From assembly GCF_002097715.1 (NCBI RefSeq), contig NZ_CP020737.1, positions 2,852,001 through 2,916,000 of the forward strand: DNA of 64,000 bases. Direction: 5' to 3'. Every line of letters begins with the position of its first letter. Within the stretch, counting starts at the first letter, position 1. Below the pieces are notes generated by a model. The model saw only the letters and a program-made list of their open reading frames with translations, was not told where the DNA came from and ran no database searches. Made by a program: the position numbers and the translations under genes. Positions 9,544 to 17,623 of the stretch are shown in pieces. Origin of the DNA: Burkholderia ubonensis subsp. mesacidophila. GTDB taxonomy: Bacteria; Pseudomonadota; Gammaproteobacteria; Burkholderiales; Burkholderiaceae.

Positions 9544-10539
9544 TCAGAAGCTGATCGTCGCGGTGATCGTGTCGCTGTAGCTGCCCGGCGCGGGCGTGGT
9601 CTGCGCGGGCACGCGCCCGTAGACCGTGATCGACTGCGCGACCCCGCTGCCGGTGCCCGTCGCCATCGACGTGCCGCCGGTGCCGTCGCCCCACGGCGTC
9701 GTATGGCCGGCGTCCTGGTAGAGCTGGTAGCCGACCGCGCCCCCGCCGCCCGAGCGCTGCATCGTGCGCGCGGCGACGTTGGCGCTGCCGCCGCCGTTCA
9801 GCGCGATCTGGTACGCATCGCCGTTCGTGCACTGCGCACTGATCGAGCCGGTCGCCGTCAGCGGCGACGCCAGCACGCCCGCTACGGGAAATGCAACATT
9901 CGTCGCACTGATGAAGCAATTGTTCACGACGGTCGCGTTCGCGGCATACGAGAACGTTCCGGCCGACGCTTGGGACGTGCATGGCGTCAGCTGGATGCCG
10001 AGCAGCGCGAAGTTGTAGCTGTACGACGCCTGGTTCCCGGCGAACGTCTGCGCGTAGACCGTGCTGCTGTTGTTGACGCTCGGCACCGTCGGCTGGTTCG
10101 GCGCGATGCGGCCGTAGACGGTCAGGTTCGCGTTCGCGGTCGTGCCGACCCCCGGCCTCGTCAGCGTGACCGACAGCGGCGTCGTGCCGCTGGCGACCGC
10201 GCCCCAGGACTGCGTATAGCCCGCATCCTGGTACAGGTCGTACTGCATCTGGTTCGCCCCGTTGGTCAGCGCGCGCGGGGTCCCGGTGAGGTTCAGGCAG
10301 ACGAGCGCGGTCGTATTGAGGCTGACCGTATCCCACGTGCACGTCACGCTCACCGTGCTGGTCGTCGTGTACGCGGCCTGGGTGATCGGGCTGACCGAGC
10401 CGAAGCTCGTCGTCGGCGCGCTCACCGTGCAGCTGTCCGCGCGCGCGGACAGCCACGGCGCGCCCAGCGCCGCGGCCAGCAGCCAGCACGCCACCCAGCG
10501 CAGGCACCGGCGCGCCCGCCCGCTCCGTTCGTCCGTCAT
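9544..10539 (-). CDS. Two-domain spore coat protein U (SCPU) family protein, candidate pilus tip adhesin
   Basis: 331 residues from the ATG at 10539 (GGGAAAA just upstream). A signal peptide (about 1-33, ending SARADS) is followed by two SCPU domains: one starting SCTVSAPTTSFGSVSP and ending near VYGRIAPN, the second from about 180 to the C-terminus GSYSDTITATISF. Cysteines are spaced for one or more disulfides per domain. In archaic (Csu-type) chaperone-usher pili the tip adhesin is a two-domain member like this. It is divergent from the single-domain subunit, chaperone and usher genes at 10817-14453, so it probably belongs to the same pilus. The tip role is inference. Confidence 0.8.
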   Translation of the reverse strand: MTDERSGRARRCLRWVACWLLAAALGAPWLSARADSCTVSAPTTSFGSVSPITQAAYTTTSTVSVTCTWDTVSLNTTALVCLNLTGTPRALTNGANQMQYDLYQDAGYTQSWGAVASGTTPLSVTLTRPGVGTTANANLTVYGRIAPNQPTVPSVNNSSTVYAQTFAGNQASYSYNFALLGIQLTPCTSQASAGTFSYAANATVVNNCFISATNVAFPVAGVLASPLTATGSISAQCTNGDAYQIALNGGGSANVAARTMQRSGGGGAVGYQLYQDAGHTTPWGDGTGGTSMATGTGSGVAQSITVYGRVPAQTTPAPGSYSDTITATISF

Positions 10540-10816
10540 GGTTTTCCCTGTCAAAAGGACCTCCGGCACGACTGCCCGCCGCAGCCGCCGCGGGCCCGTC
10601 TGTCACGCCGGTGGTTGACCCGGATCAATCCGCCGGCCCGCGTTATGTCCGAATAATGCAAGCCGAGACCGCATTTCTACCATTGCGCACAACCAAATGC
10701 GTAGAGTAGTCTAGTTCTGTCAGACGAATGTGCGGTTCCGTCGAATCGGCGGCGCATCACGCGGGTCGGGCACCGCGAGCCGGGCGACACTTCTTGAACG
10801 GCTGGAGACAATCACA

Positions 10817-11350
10817 ATGAATGCCACCACACGTCGCGGACTGTCGGCTGCCTTCGCAGCCACCCTCGCCATCACGCCGGCATGGCGCCCCGTCGCCGCT
10901 GCCACCTACTCGAACGGCACCGCCACCGCGCAATTCAACGTCACGCTGACGATCCAGGCAAACTGCTCGGTGTCCGCGAACCCGCTGGCATTCGGCACCA
11001 GCGGCGTGCTGACGTCGGCGATCAACCAGCAGACCACGCTCTCCATCACCTGCTCGAACTCGACGCCGTACAACGTCGGGCTCGATGCGGGCGGCGTCTC
11101 GGGCTCGACGGTCTCCGCGCGGCTGATGGCCGGCACGGCCAGCGGCAACACGAGCACGACGCTCGGCTTCCAGCTCTACCAGGACTCCGGCCATACGACG
11201 ATCTGGGGGAATACGCAAGGCACCGACACCGTCGGCGGCACCGGCAACGGGTCCGCCCAGACGGTGAACGTATACGGCCAGGTGCAGACCCAAACCACGC
11301 CGAAGCCGGACACCTATCAGGCAGCCGTCACCGCGACCGTCTATTTCTGA
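10817..11350 (+). CDS. SCPU-domain major pilin subunit, archaic chaperone-usher pilus
   Basis: 177 residues. A signal peptide of about 29 residues (ending RPVAAA) is followed by one SCPU domain: IQANCSVSANPLAFGTSGVL, then LSITCSNSTPYNVGLD, LGFQLYQDSGHTTIWGN, and a C-terminal strand DTYQAAVTATVYF of the kind used for donor-strand exchange. The ATG has GGAG ten bases upstream. It would be the repeating pilin, taken through the periplasm by the chaperone encoded 6 bases downstream and polymerised at the usher. Confidence 0.87.
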   Translation: MNATTRRGLSAAFAATLAITPAWRPVAAATYSNGTATAQFNVTLTIQANCSVSANPLAFGTSGVLTSAINQQTTLSITCSNSTPYNVGLDAGGVSGSTVSARLMAGTASGNTSTTLGFQLYQDSGHTTIWGNTQGTDTVGGTGNGSAQTVNVYGQVQTQTTPKPDTYQAAVTATVYF

Positions 11351-11356
11351 CGCGCC

Positions 11357-12067
11357 GTGGCGATCCGCCCCCGTCTCTTCGCCGCGCTGTGCGCCGCGTT
11401 CAGCGCAGCCGCGTCGGCGGCGACCCTGCAGATTTCGCCGGTGACGCTCGAACTCGCGCCGTCGGCGGCGGCGGCCGGCGTCACGCTCAGCAACTCCGGC
11501 GCGCAGCCGATCTACGGCCAGGTCCGCACGTTCCGCTGGACGCAGGAGAACGGCGACGACGTGCTGACGCCGACCGATTCGCTCGCCGCGTCGCCGCCGC
11601 TGCTGCAGATCGGCGCGAACGCCGAGCAATTGATCCGCCTCGTGCGCACGACGCTCGCGGCGCCGGCCGCCGAGGAAAGCTATCGGGTGCTGATCGACGA
11701 ACTGCCCGCGCCCGGCACGCCGGTGGCGAACGGTGTCACGCTGCGCCTGCGCTACTCGGTTCCCGTGTTCGTCGAACCCGACAGGACGCCCGCGCCGCCA
11801 AAGCTCGACTGGCGCGTCGAAGCCGACCCGCGGGGCTGGCAGCTGTCGGTCGCGAATCTCGGCGGCCGGCGCGCGCAGATCTCCGCGGTGCGGCTCGTCG
11901 ATGCGCAAGGCAATGCGCACGAGGTCACGCACGGACTGCTCGGCTACGCGCTGGCCGGCAGCGTGCGGCGCTGGCCGCTCGGGCTCGATGCCCGCAAGGC
12001 GCCGTTCGTGAAGGTCCGGGCGACCGTCAACACGCAACCGGTCGAGGCGCGGCTGACGCCGCCTTGA
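11357..12067 (+). CDS. Periplasmic fimbrial chaperone (PapD/CsuC type)
   Basis: 236 residues from a GTG six bases after the pilin stop. Signal peptide about 1-22 (ASAATLQI), then a PapD-like N-terminal Ig domain: ISPVTLELAPS, the fold signature LIRLVRTTLAAPAAEESYRVLIDELP, and a second domain DWRVEADPRGWQLSVANLGGRRAQIS. The chaperone binds pilin subunits by donor-strand complementation. Order pilin-chaperone-usher matches archaic chaperone-usher operons. The GTG start plus tight spacing suggests translational coupling. Confidence 0.9.
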   Translation: MAIRPRLFAALCAAFSAAASAATLQISPVTLELAPSAAAAGVTLSNSGAQPIYGQVRTFRWTQENGDDVLTPTDSLAASPPLLQIGANAEQLIRLVRTTLAAPAAEESYRVLIDELPAPGTPVANGVTLRLRYSVPVFVEPDRTPAPPKLDWRVEADPRGWQLSVANLGGRRAQISAVRLVDAQGNAHEVTHGLLGYALAGSVRRWPLGLDARKAPFVKVRATVNTQPVEARLTPP

Positions 12068-12095
12068 ACCGGACGCCAGCCGCCCTCCCTTCACG

Positions 12096-14453
12096 TTGCG
12101 CGCGCCGACGACGCGATTCGCCGACCGACCGACGCCCTGCGGGCGACATGCGCTGCTGGCCGTCGCGATATCGGCCGGCGTCGCGCTCGGGCCGCACGCC
12201 GCCTGCGCGGCACCGGCGCCCGTGCCGCCGCCCGCCGCTCCGGCACCCGGCGCGCTGTACCTCGACGTGTCGATCAACGGCGAACCGACGCACCGGATCG
12301 CGCGCTTCCAGCTGGTCGACGGACGCCTGTTCGCGGCCTCGGCCGACCTGAACGACCTCGGCATCGCGGCCGGCGACCGCACGCATGCGCCGTCGAACGC
12401 GCTGGTCGCGCTCGACACCCTCGAAGGCGTGCGCTACGACTACGACCCCGGCCGCCAGACGATCGACCTGCGGGTGCCCGACGCGCTGCGCATTCCGCAC
12501 ACGTTCGACACGCGCGCGCTCGCCGCCACGCCGCCGGCCACGTCCGGGCGCGGCATCGTGCTGAACTACGATGCGTACGCGCAGACCGCCGCGCACGCGC
12601 CGCTCGCGATCTGGAGCGAAGCGCGCTACTTCGACCCGGCGGGCGTGTTCAGCAACACCGGCATCGCGTACCTGTATCGCGACCGGCAGCGCTACGTGCG
12701 CTACGACACGTCCTGGACGATGTCGAACCCGCGCGCGCTCGCGACGACGCAGATCGGCGACACCATCTCGTCGTCGCTGTCGTGGACCCGTTCGCTGCGT
12801 CTCGGCGGCGTGCAGTGGCGCAGCAACTTCGGGCTGCGCCCCGACCTCGTGACCTTCCCGGTGCCGGCGCTGTCCGGCAGCGCGGTCGTGCCGTCGGCGG
12901 TCGACCTGTACGTGAACAACGTGCGCCAGTTCAGCGGCGCCGTCCCGAGCGGTCCGTTCGTGATCAACAGCGTCCCGGGCATCACCGGCGCCGGCAACGC
13001 GACCGTGATCACGCGCGACGCGCTCGGCCGCACGATCACCACGTCGATCCCGCTCTACGTCGACACGCGCCTGCTCGCGCCCGGCCTCGCGAGCTATTCG
13101 GCGGAAGCGGGCTTCCTGCGCCGCGCGTATGGCCTCGACACGTTCGACTATGCGCGCACGCCGGCCGCGAGCGGATCGCTGCGCTACGGGATCAACGACC
13201 GGCTGACCGCCGAAGCGCACGCCGAAGCGACGAGCGGCGTCTACAACGCCGGCGCGGGCGTGCTCGCGCGCGTCGGCGACGCGGGCGTCGCGAACGCGTC
13301 GCTGGCCGTAAGCGCGGGCCGCTTCTCCGGCGCGCAGGCAGGCCTCGGCTACCAGTACGTGACGCCGCGCTTCTCGGTCGACGCGCAGACGCTGCGCGCA
13401 TTCCACGGCTACGGCGACCTCGGCTCCCGGGAGGGCGTGCCGGTGGCGACCGCGAGCGACCGCGTCACGGTGTCGTTGCCGTTCCTCCACGCGCAGACGC
13501 TGTCGTTCAGCTATCTCGGCCTCAAGTACCCGGGCGCCCCCGCGTCGCGAATCGGTTCGGCTGCGTGGTCGGTGAACTTCGGGTGGCGCGCGTCGATGAC
13601 CGTCAGCGCCTTCCAGGACTTCCGGCAGCACGACGCGCGCGGCTTCTTCATCAGCCTGAGCATCGGCCTCGGCGACAACACGTCGATCGCCGCCAGCGCC
13701 GGCCGCCAGAACGGCAAGTCGACCTACGCGGTCAACGCGTCGCGCGCGCCAGACTACGACGGCGGCTTCGGCTGGAACGTGCAGGCCGGCGGGAACGGCG
13801 GGATGCGCTATGGCCAGGGGCAACTGCAGTATCTCGGCCGCTCGGGCCAGGTCACGCTGCTCGGGCAGTCGTTCGGCGGCGAGCGCAACGCGGCGGTCGA
13901 CGTCGCCGGCGCGCTCGTGCTGATGAACGGCCGGCTGATGACGGCGCGCCGCATCGACGACGGCTTCGCGCTCGTGTCGACCGACGCGGGACGCGTGCCG
14001 GTGGTGCACCAGAACCGGCTGATCGGCGAGACCGATCGCGCCGGCTATCTGCTGGTGCCCGACCTCAACGCGTACCAGAACAACCGCGTCGGCATCGACG
14101 GCACGACGCTGCCGGCCGATGCGCGCATCGCGGACACGTCGCTCGACGTCGTGCCGCAGGCCCGCTCCGGCGTGCTCGCGCGGTTTACGGTCACGCGCTA
14201 TAGCGCCGCGTCGATCGCGCTGCGCACGCCCGACGGCGCGCCGCTGCCGCCCGGCCTCGAAGTCGTCCACGTCGAAAGCGGGCAGCGCACGATCGTCGGC
14301 TACGACGGCCTCACCTTCGTCGACGGCCTCGTGGCCGACAATCATCTGGAGATTGCCGGCAACGGACGCCGCTGCAGCGTCGAATTCGCGTACCGGCGCC
14401 CGGACGACGGCACGCTGCCGCGCATCGGCCCGCTGACCTGCGCGCTGCGCTGA
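12096..14453 (+). CDS. Outer-membrane fimbrial usher (FimD/CsuD type)
   Basis: 785 residues. Usher hallmarks in order: N-terminal chaperone-binding domain (LYLDVSINGEPTHRIARFQL, with DLNDLGI), a 24-strand barrel with repeated Tyr/Trp/Gly strands, a plug-region block NNVRQFSGAVPSGPFVINSV near 275, and C-terminal domains (DGAPLPPGLEVV, CSVEFAYRRP). It secretes and assembles the SCPU pilins. The start taken is TTG at 12096, 28 bases after the chaperone stop; it yields a signal peptide ending CAAPAP. A rare start is unusual but no ATG in frame lies before the conserved region. Confidence 0.9.
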   Translation: MRAPTTRFADRPTPCGRHALLAVAISAGVALGPHAACAAPAPVPPPAAPAPGALYLDVSINGEPTHRIARFQLVDGRLFAASADLNDLGIAAGDRTHAPSNALVALDTLEGVRYDYDPGRQTIDLRVPDALRIPHTFDTRALAATPPATSGRGIVLNYDAYAQTAAHAPLAIWSEARYFDPAGVFSNTGIAYLYRDRQRYVRYDTSWTMSNPRALATTQIGDTISSSLSWTRSLRLGGVQWRSNFGLRPDLVTFPVPALSGSAVVPSAVDLYVNNVRQFSGAVPSGPFVINSVPGITGAGNATVITRDALGRTITTSIPLYVDTRLLAPGLASYSAEAGFLRRAYGLDTFDYARTPAASGSLRYGINDRLTAEAHAEATSGVYNAGAGVLARVGDAGVANASLAVSAGRFSGAQAGLGYQYVTPRFSVDAQTLRAFHGYGDLGSREGVPVATASDRVTVSLPFLHAQTLSFSYLGLKYPGAPASRIGSAAWSVNFGWRASMTVSAFQDFRQHDARGFFISLSIGLGDNTSIAASAGRQNGKSTYAVNASRAPDYDGGFGWNVQAGGNGGMRYGQGQLQYLGRSGQVTLLGQSFGGERNAAVDVAGALVLMNGRLMTARRIDDGFALVSTDAGRVPVVHQNRLIGETDRAGYLLVPDLNAYQNNRVGIDGTTLPADARIADTSLDVVPQARSGVLARFTVTRYSAASIALRTPDGAPLPPGLEVVHVESGQRTIVGYDGLTFVDGLVADNHLEIAGNGRRCSVEFAYRRPDDGTLPRIGPLTCALR

Positions 14454-14539
14454 CGCCCGCCCGGTCGCGCGGCGGCGAATGCTAAAATCTCCCGATTCCC
14501 TCGCGGCGCACGCCGCCCAACACCCTTCGAAGATTCGCC

Positions 14540-15949
14540 ATGACGTCCCAACTGCACAAAAAGGGCGAGGCCTGGTCGGCCCGCTTCTCGGAACCGATGT
14601 CCGAGCTGGTCAAGCGCTACACGTCGTCGGTGTTTTTCGACAAGCGCCTCGCGCTCGTCGACATCGCCGGCTCGCTCGCGCACGCGAAGATGCTCGCGGC
14701 GCAGAAGATCATCAGCGCCGACGACCTGGCGGCGATCGAACGCGGGATGGCGCAGATCCAGGGCGAGATCGAGCGCGGCGAATTCGATTGGCAGCTCGAC
14801 CTCGAGGACGTCCACCTGAACATCGAGGCGCGCCTGACCGCGCTGATCGGCGACGCCGGCAAGCGTCTGCACACGGGCCGCTCGCGCAACGACCAGGTCG
14901 CGACCGACATCCGCCTGTGGCTGCGCGGCGAGATCGACCGCATCGGCGGCCTGCTCGGCGACCTGCGCGGCGCGCTGATCGACCTCGCGGAACAGAACGC
15001 CGACACGATCATGCCCGGCTTCACGCACCTGCAGGTCGCGCAGCCGGTCACGTTCGGCCACCACCTGCTCGCGTACGTCGAGATGTTCTCGCGCGACGCC
15101 GAGCGCATGCGCGACTGCCGTACCCGCGTGAACCGCCTGCCGCTCGGCGCGGCCGCGCTCGCCGGCACGAGCTACCCGATCGACCGTCACGCGGTCGCGA
15201 AGACGCTCGGCTTCGACGGCATCTGCGCGAACTCGCTCGACGCGGTGTCGGATCGCGACTTCGCGATCGAATTCACCGCCGCCGCCGCGCTCGTGATGAC
15301 GCACGTGTCGCGCTTCTCCGAAGAGCTCGTGCTGTGGATGAGCCCGCGCGTCGGCTTCATCGACATCGCCGACCGCTTCTGCACCGGCAGCTCGATCATG
15401 CCGCAGAAGAAGAACCCGGACGTGCCCGAACTCGCGCGCGGCAAGACCGGCCGCGTGAACGGCCACCTGATGGCGCTGCTCACGCTGATGAAGGGCCAGC
15501 CGCTCGCGTACAACAAGGACAACCAGGAAGACAAGGAACCGCTGTTCGACACGGTCGACACCGTCGCCGACACGCTGCGGATCTTCGCCGAGATGGTCGC
15601 GGGCATCACCGTGAAGCCGGACGCGATGCGCGCGGCGGCGCTGCAGGGCTTCTCGACCGCGACCGACCTCGCCGACTACCTCGTGAAGCGCGGCCTGCCG
15701 TTCCGCGACGCGCACGAGGCGGTCGCGCACGCGGTGCGGATCTGCGACGATCGCGGCATCGACCTCGCCGACCTGACGCTCGACGAGATGAAGCAGGAGC
15801 TGCCGAACGTCGCGCACCTGATCGGCGACGACGTGTTCGGCTACCTGACGCTCGAAGGCTCGGTCGCGAGCCGCAACCACCCGGGCGGCACCGCGCCGGA
15901 CCAGGTGCGCGCCGCCGTGAAGGCCGCGCGCGCGGCGCTCGGCAAGTAA
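14540..15949 (+). CDS. argH: Argininosuccinate lyase
   Basis: 469 residues, the normal family length. Cleaves argininosuccinate to arginine and fumarate, the last step of arginine synthesis, as a cytosolic tetramer. Fumarase/aspartase-superfamily signature [12 protein letters not shown] at about 283-294 carries the catalytic serine. Other blocks are [19 protein letters not shown] and [16 protein letters not shown] (with the HLQ active-site loop). Single gene followed by a clear terminator. The ATG at 14540 begins the standard N-terminus. Confidence 0.97.
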   Translation: MTSQLHKKGEAWSARFSEPMSELVKRYTSSVFFDKRLALVDIAGSLAHAKMLAAQKIISADDLAAIERGMAQIQGEIERGEFDWQLDLEDVHLNIEARLTALIGDAGKRLHTGRSRNDQVATDIRLWLRGEIDRIGGLLGDLRGALIDLAEQNADTIMPGFTHLQVAQPVTFGHHLLAYVEMFSRDAERMRDCRTRVNRLPLGAAALAGTSYPIDRHAVAKTLGFDGICANSLDAVSDRDFAIEFTAAAALVMTHVSRFSEELVLWMSPRVGFIDIADRFCTGSSIMPQKKNPDVPELARGKTGRVNGHLMALLTLMKGQPLAYNKDNQEDKEPLFDTVDTVADTLRIFAEMVAGITVKPDAMRAAALQGFSTATDLADYLVKRGLPFRDAHEAVAHAVRICDDRGIDLADLTLDEMKQELPNVAHLIGDDVFGYLTLEGSVASRNHPGGTAPDQVRAAVKAARAALGK

Positions 15950-15960
15950 GCTTCGCTACG

Positions 15961-15988
15961 AACGGACGCCCCTGCGGCGTCCGTTTTT
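15961..15988 (+). terminator. Intrinsic terminator after argH
   Basis: Perfect 10-bp stem aacggacgcc / ggcgtccgtt with a 5-base loop, then three more T. It lies 12 bases after the argH stop. Confidence 0.88.
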
Positions 15989-16055
15989 CGTTGATGCGGG
16001 CCGCGGCACCTTGCGTGCATCGCCCGCCTTCTCCCCCGACTCCCGGACCTCCGCA

Positions 16056-16736
16056 ATGACGTTTTCCGCCGCGATCTTCGACATGGACGGCCTGCTCATC
16101 GATTCCGAGCGGACGATCATGAACACGTGGATCGACGTCGCCCGCGCGCACGGCGTCGGGCTGTCCGTCGCCGACTACCTGCAGATCGTCGGCCGCTCGT
16201 TCGCGGAAGGCCAGACGATCCTCGCGGGTATCATCGGCGACGCCGGCACGTTCGACGCGGTGCGTACGCGCGTGCGCGAACGCCTCGCCGCGCCGGAGCC
16301 CCATCCGAAATTCCCGCTGAAGCCCGGCGCGCACGCGCTGCTGAGTGCGCTCGCGCAGGCCGGCATCCCGTGCGCGGTCGCGTCGTCGTCCGCGCGCGAC
16401 GTGATCCGCGCGCGGCTCGACGCGGTCGGCGCGCTGCCGTTCTTCCACGCGCTCGCGGGCGGCGACGAAGTCGCGCGCGGCAAGCCCGACCCGGCCGTCT
16501 ACCGGCTCGCCGCCGAACGGCTCGGCGTGCCGGCCCATGCGTGCATCGCGTTCGAGGACAGCGATTTCGGCGCGCAGGCCGCGGCCGGCTCGGGCGCGTC
16601 GGTCGTCACCGTGCCGGACCTGAAGGCGCCCACGCCCGAGATCGTCACGCTGAGCCTGCACGTGCTCGCGTCGCTCGACGACGCGCTTGCGCTCGTGCCG
16701 GCGTGGTTCGGGCCGCACGACGCGCAGCGCGCGTAG
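16056..16736 (+). CDS. HAD-family phosphatase, YcjU/2-deoxyglucose-6-phosphatase-like
   Basis: 226 residues. HAD motif I FDMDGLLIDSE sits at 7-17 (nucleophile and acid Asp), motif II is AVASSSARD, motif III GKPDPAVY and motif IV IAFEDSDFGAQAA. The DGLLIDSE form and helical cap match the beta-phosphoglucomutase-like subgroup that includes HxpB, which dephosphorylates sugar phosphates. Start chosen at ATG 16056 because the conserved strand begins six residues later; the frame is open upstream to 16011. Substrate not determinable. Confidence 0.9.
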   Translation: MTFSAAIFDMDGLLIDSERTIMNTWIDVARAHGVGLSVADYLQIVGRSFAEGQTILAGIIGDAGTFDAVRTRVRERLAAPEPHPKFPLKPGAHALLSALAQAGIPCAVASSSARDVIRARLDAVGALPFFHALAGGDEVARGKPDPAVYRLAAERLGVPAHACIAFEDSDFGAQAAAGSGASVVTVPDLKAPTPEIVTLSLHVLASLDDALALVPAWFGPHDAQRA

Positions 16737-16756
16737 GCAACGAAGCGCCCCCAATG

Positions 16757-16785
16757 CAAACGGGCACCTTCCGGTGCCCGTCGTT
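16757..16785. terminator. Weak hairpin between converging HAD and LprI-like genes
   Basis: Stem cgggcacc / ggtgcccg with a 4-base loop lies between two converging stops. The T-run is short on either strand, so it is a weak or bidirectional terminator. Confidence 0.5.
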
Positions 16786-16811
16786 CCCTGGCGCACTGCG
16801 TCGCATGGCCG

Positions 16812-17621
16812 TCAGTTGTTGCCGGCCGTCTCCGACAGGCGCTTCATCGTCGCGATGCGCGCGCCGATCAGGTCGATCCGCCCGTCCTCGCCGACGAGCG
16901 GCGCGGTCGCGTCGCGGTATGCGACCCACGCGCGCTGCGCATGCACGAGCGTCGCAGCCGAATGCGCGGGCATCTTGTGCCGCAGCTTCTGGTAATAGCG
17001 GTTCAGGTCGAACAGCGCGTGCTCGCACGCGGCGTCCTGCTCGCACGGCCGGATGCGGCGCGACGGATCGCGCGCGTCATTCTTCGGCGTGTTCGCCGGG
17101 CCGGCGGCCGCCGCGTTCGACGCGCCATTGTCCGCCGCCTTCGGCGTCGCCCCGCCCGGCCCGCCGGCCGGCGCCGCATAACGATCGGCCGCCGCCCGCA
17201 GCGCGAGCGCGCGGTCGCGCACCGGCTGCAGCTGCGTGTCGGCGCTCGCCATCGTGTACATCGTGCCGCGCGTCGTGTCGTAGACGGCCTTCAGCAGCAG
17301 TGCTTCGTCCTTGCGCCACGTGAGCCAGCGCCGCTGGCTCTCCTGCCAGCCGCGCTTCGCGTCGTCGGGCGCATCGTTCAGCAGGCGCTTGTACGCGGCG
17401 TCCATCACCGTCTGCCACTGCTGCTGCGCTTCGCCCATGCACTGGATCTGCCCGGCCGTCGACGAGCGATCGCGCTGCGCGAGGCACTGCCGCATCGCGA
17501 CGTCGACCGGATCGGCCGCGGCGACTTCCGCGTGCGCCCCGTCCAACCCCGCCGACCAGGCCGCCCAGGCGACGAGCGCGGCCGCGGCCGCGCGCATCGT
17601 CCCGAATCGATTTCGCGCCAT
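16812..17621 (-). CDS. LprI-like (DUF1311) exported protein
   Basis: 269 residues. Signal peptide about 1-31 (ending DGAHAEVA). Next comes a DUF1311/lysozyme-inhibitor-LprI-like domain: AMRQCLAQRDRSSTAGQIQC, then AAYKRLLNDAPDDAKRGWQESQRRWLTWR. A low-complexity Ala/Gly/Pro linker of some 40 residues precedes a second similar helical unit (PCEQDAACEHALFDLNRYYQKLR, then VHAQRAWVAYRDATAPL). So the protein looks like two LprI-type units in tandem. Family members are periplasmic or lipid-anchored lysozyme inhibitors. It starts 2 bases after the decarboxylase stop, so the two genes are probably co-transcribed; a functional link is not evident. Confidence 0.75.
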   Translation of the reverse strand: MARNRFGTMRAAAAALVAWAAWSAGLDGAHAEVAAADPVDVAMRQCLAQRDRSSTAGQIQCMGEAQQQWQTVMDAAYKRLLNDAPDDAKRGWQESQRRWLTWRKDEALLLKAVYDTTRGTMYTMASADTQLQPVRDRALALRAAADRYAAPAGGPGGATPKAADNGASNAAAAGPANTPKNDARDPSRRIRPCEQDAACEHALFDLNRYYQKLRHKMPAHSAATLVHAQRAWVAYRDATAPLVGEDGRIDLIGARIATMKRLSETAGNN

Positions 17622-17623
17622 CG

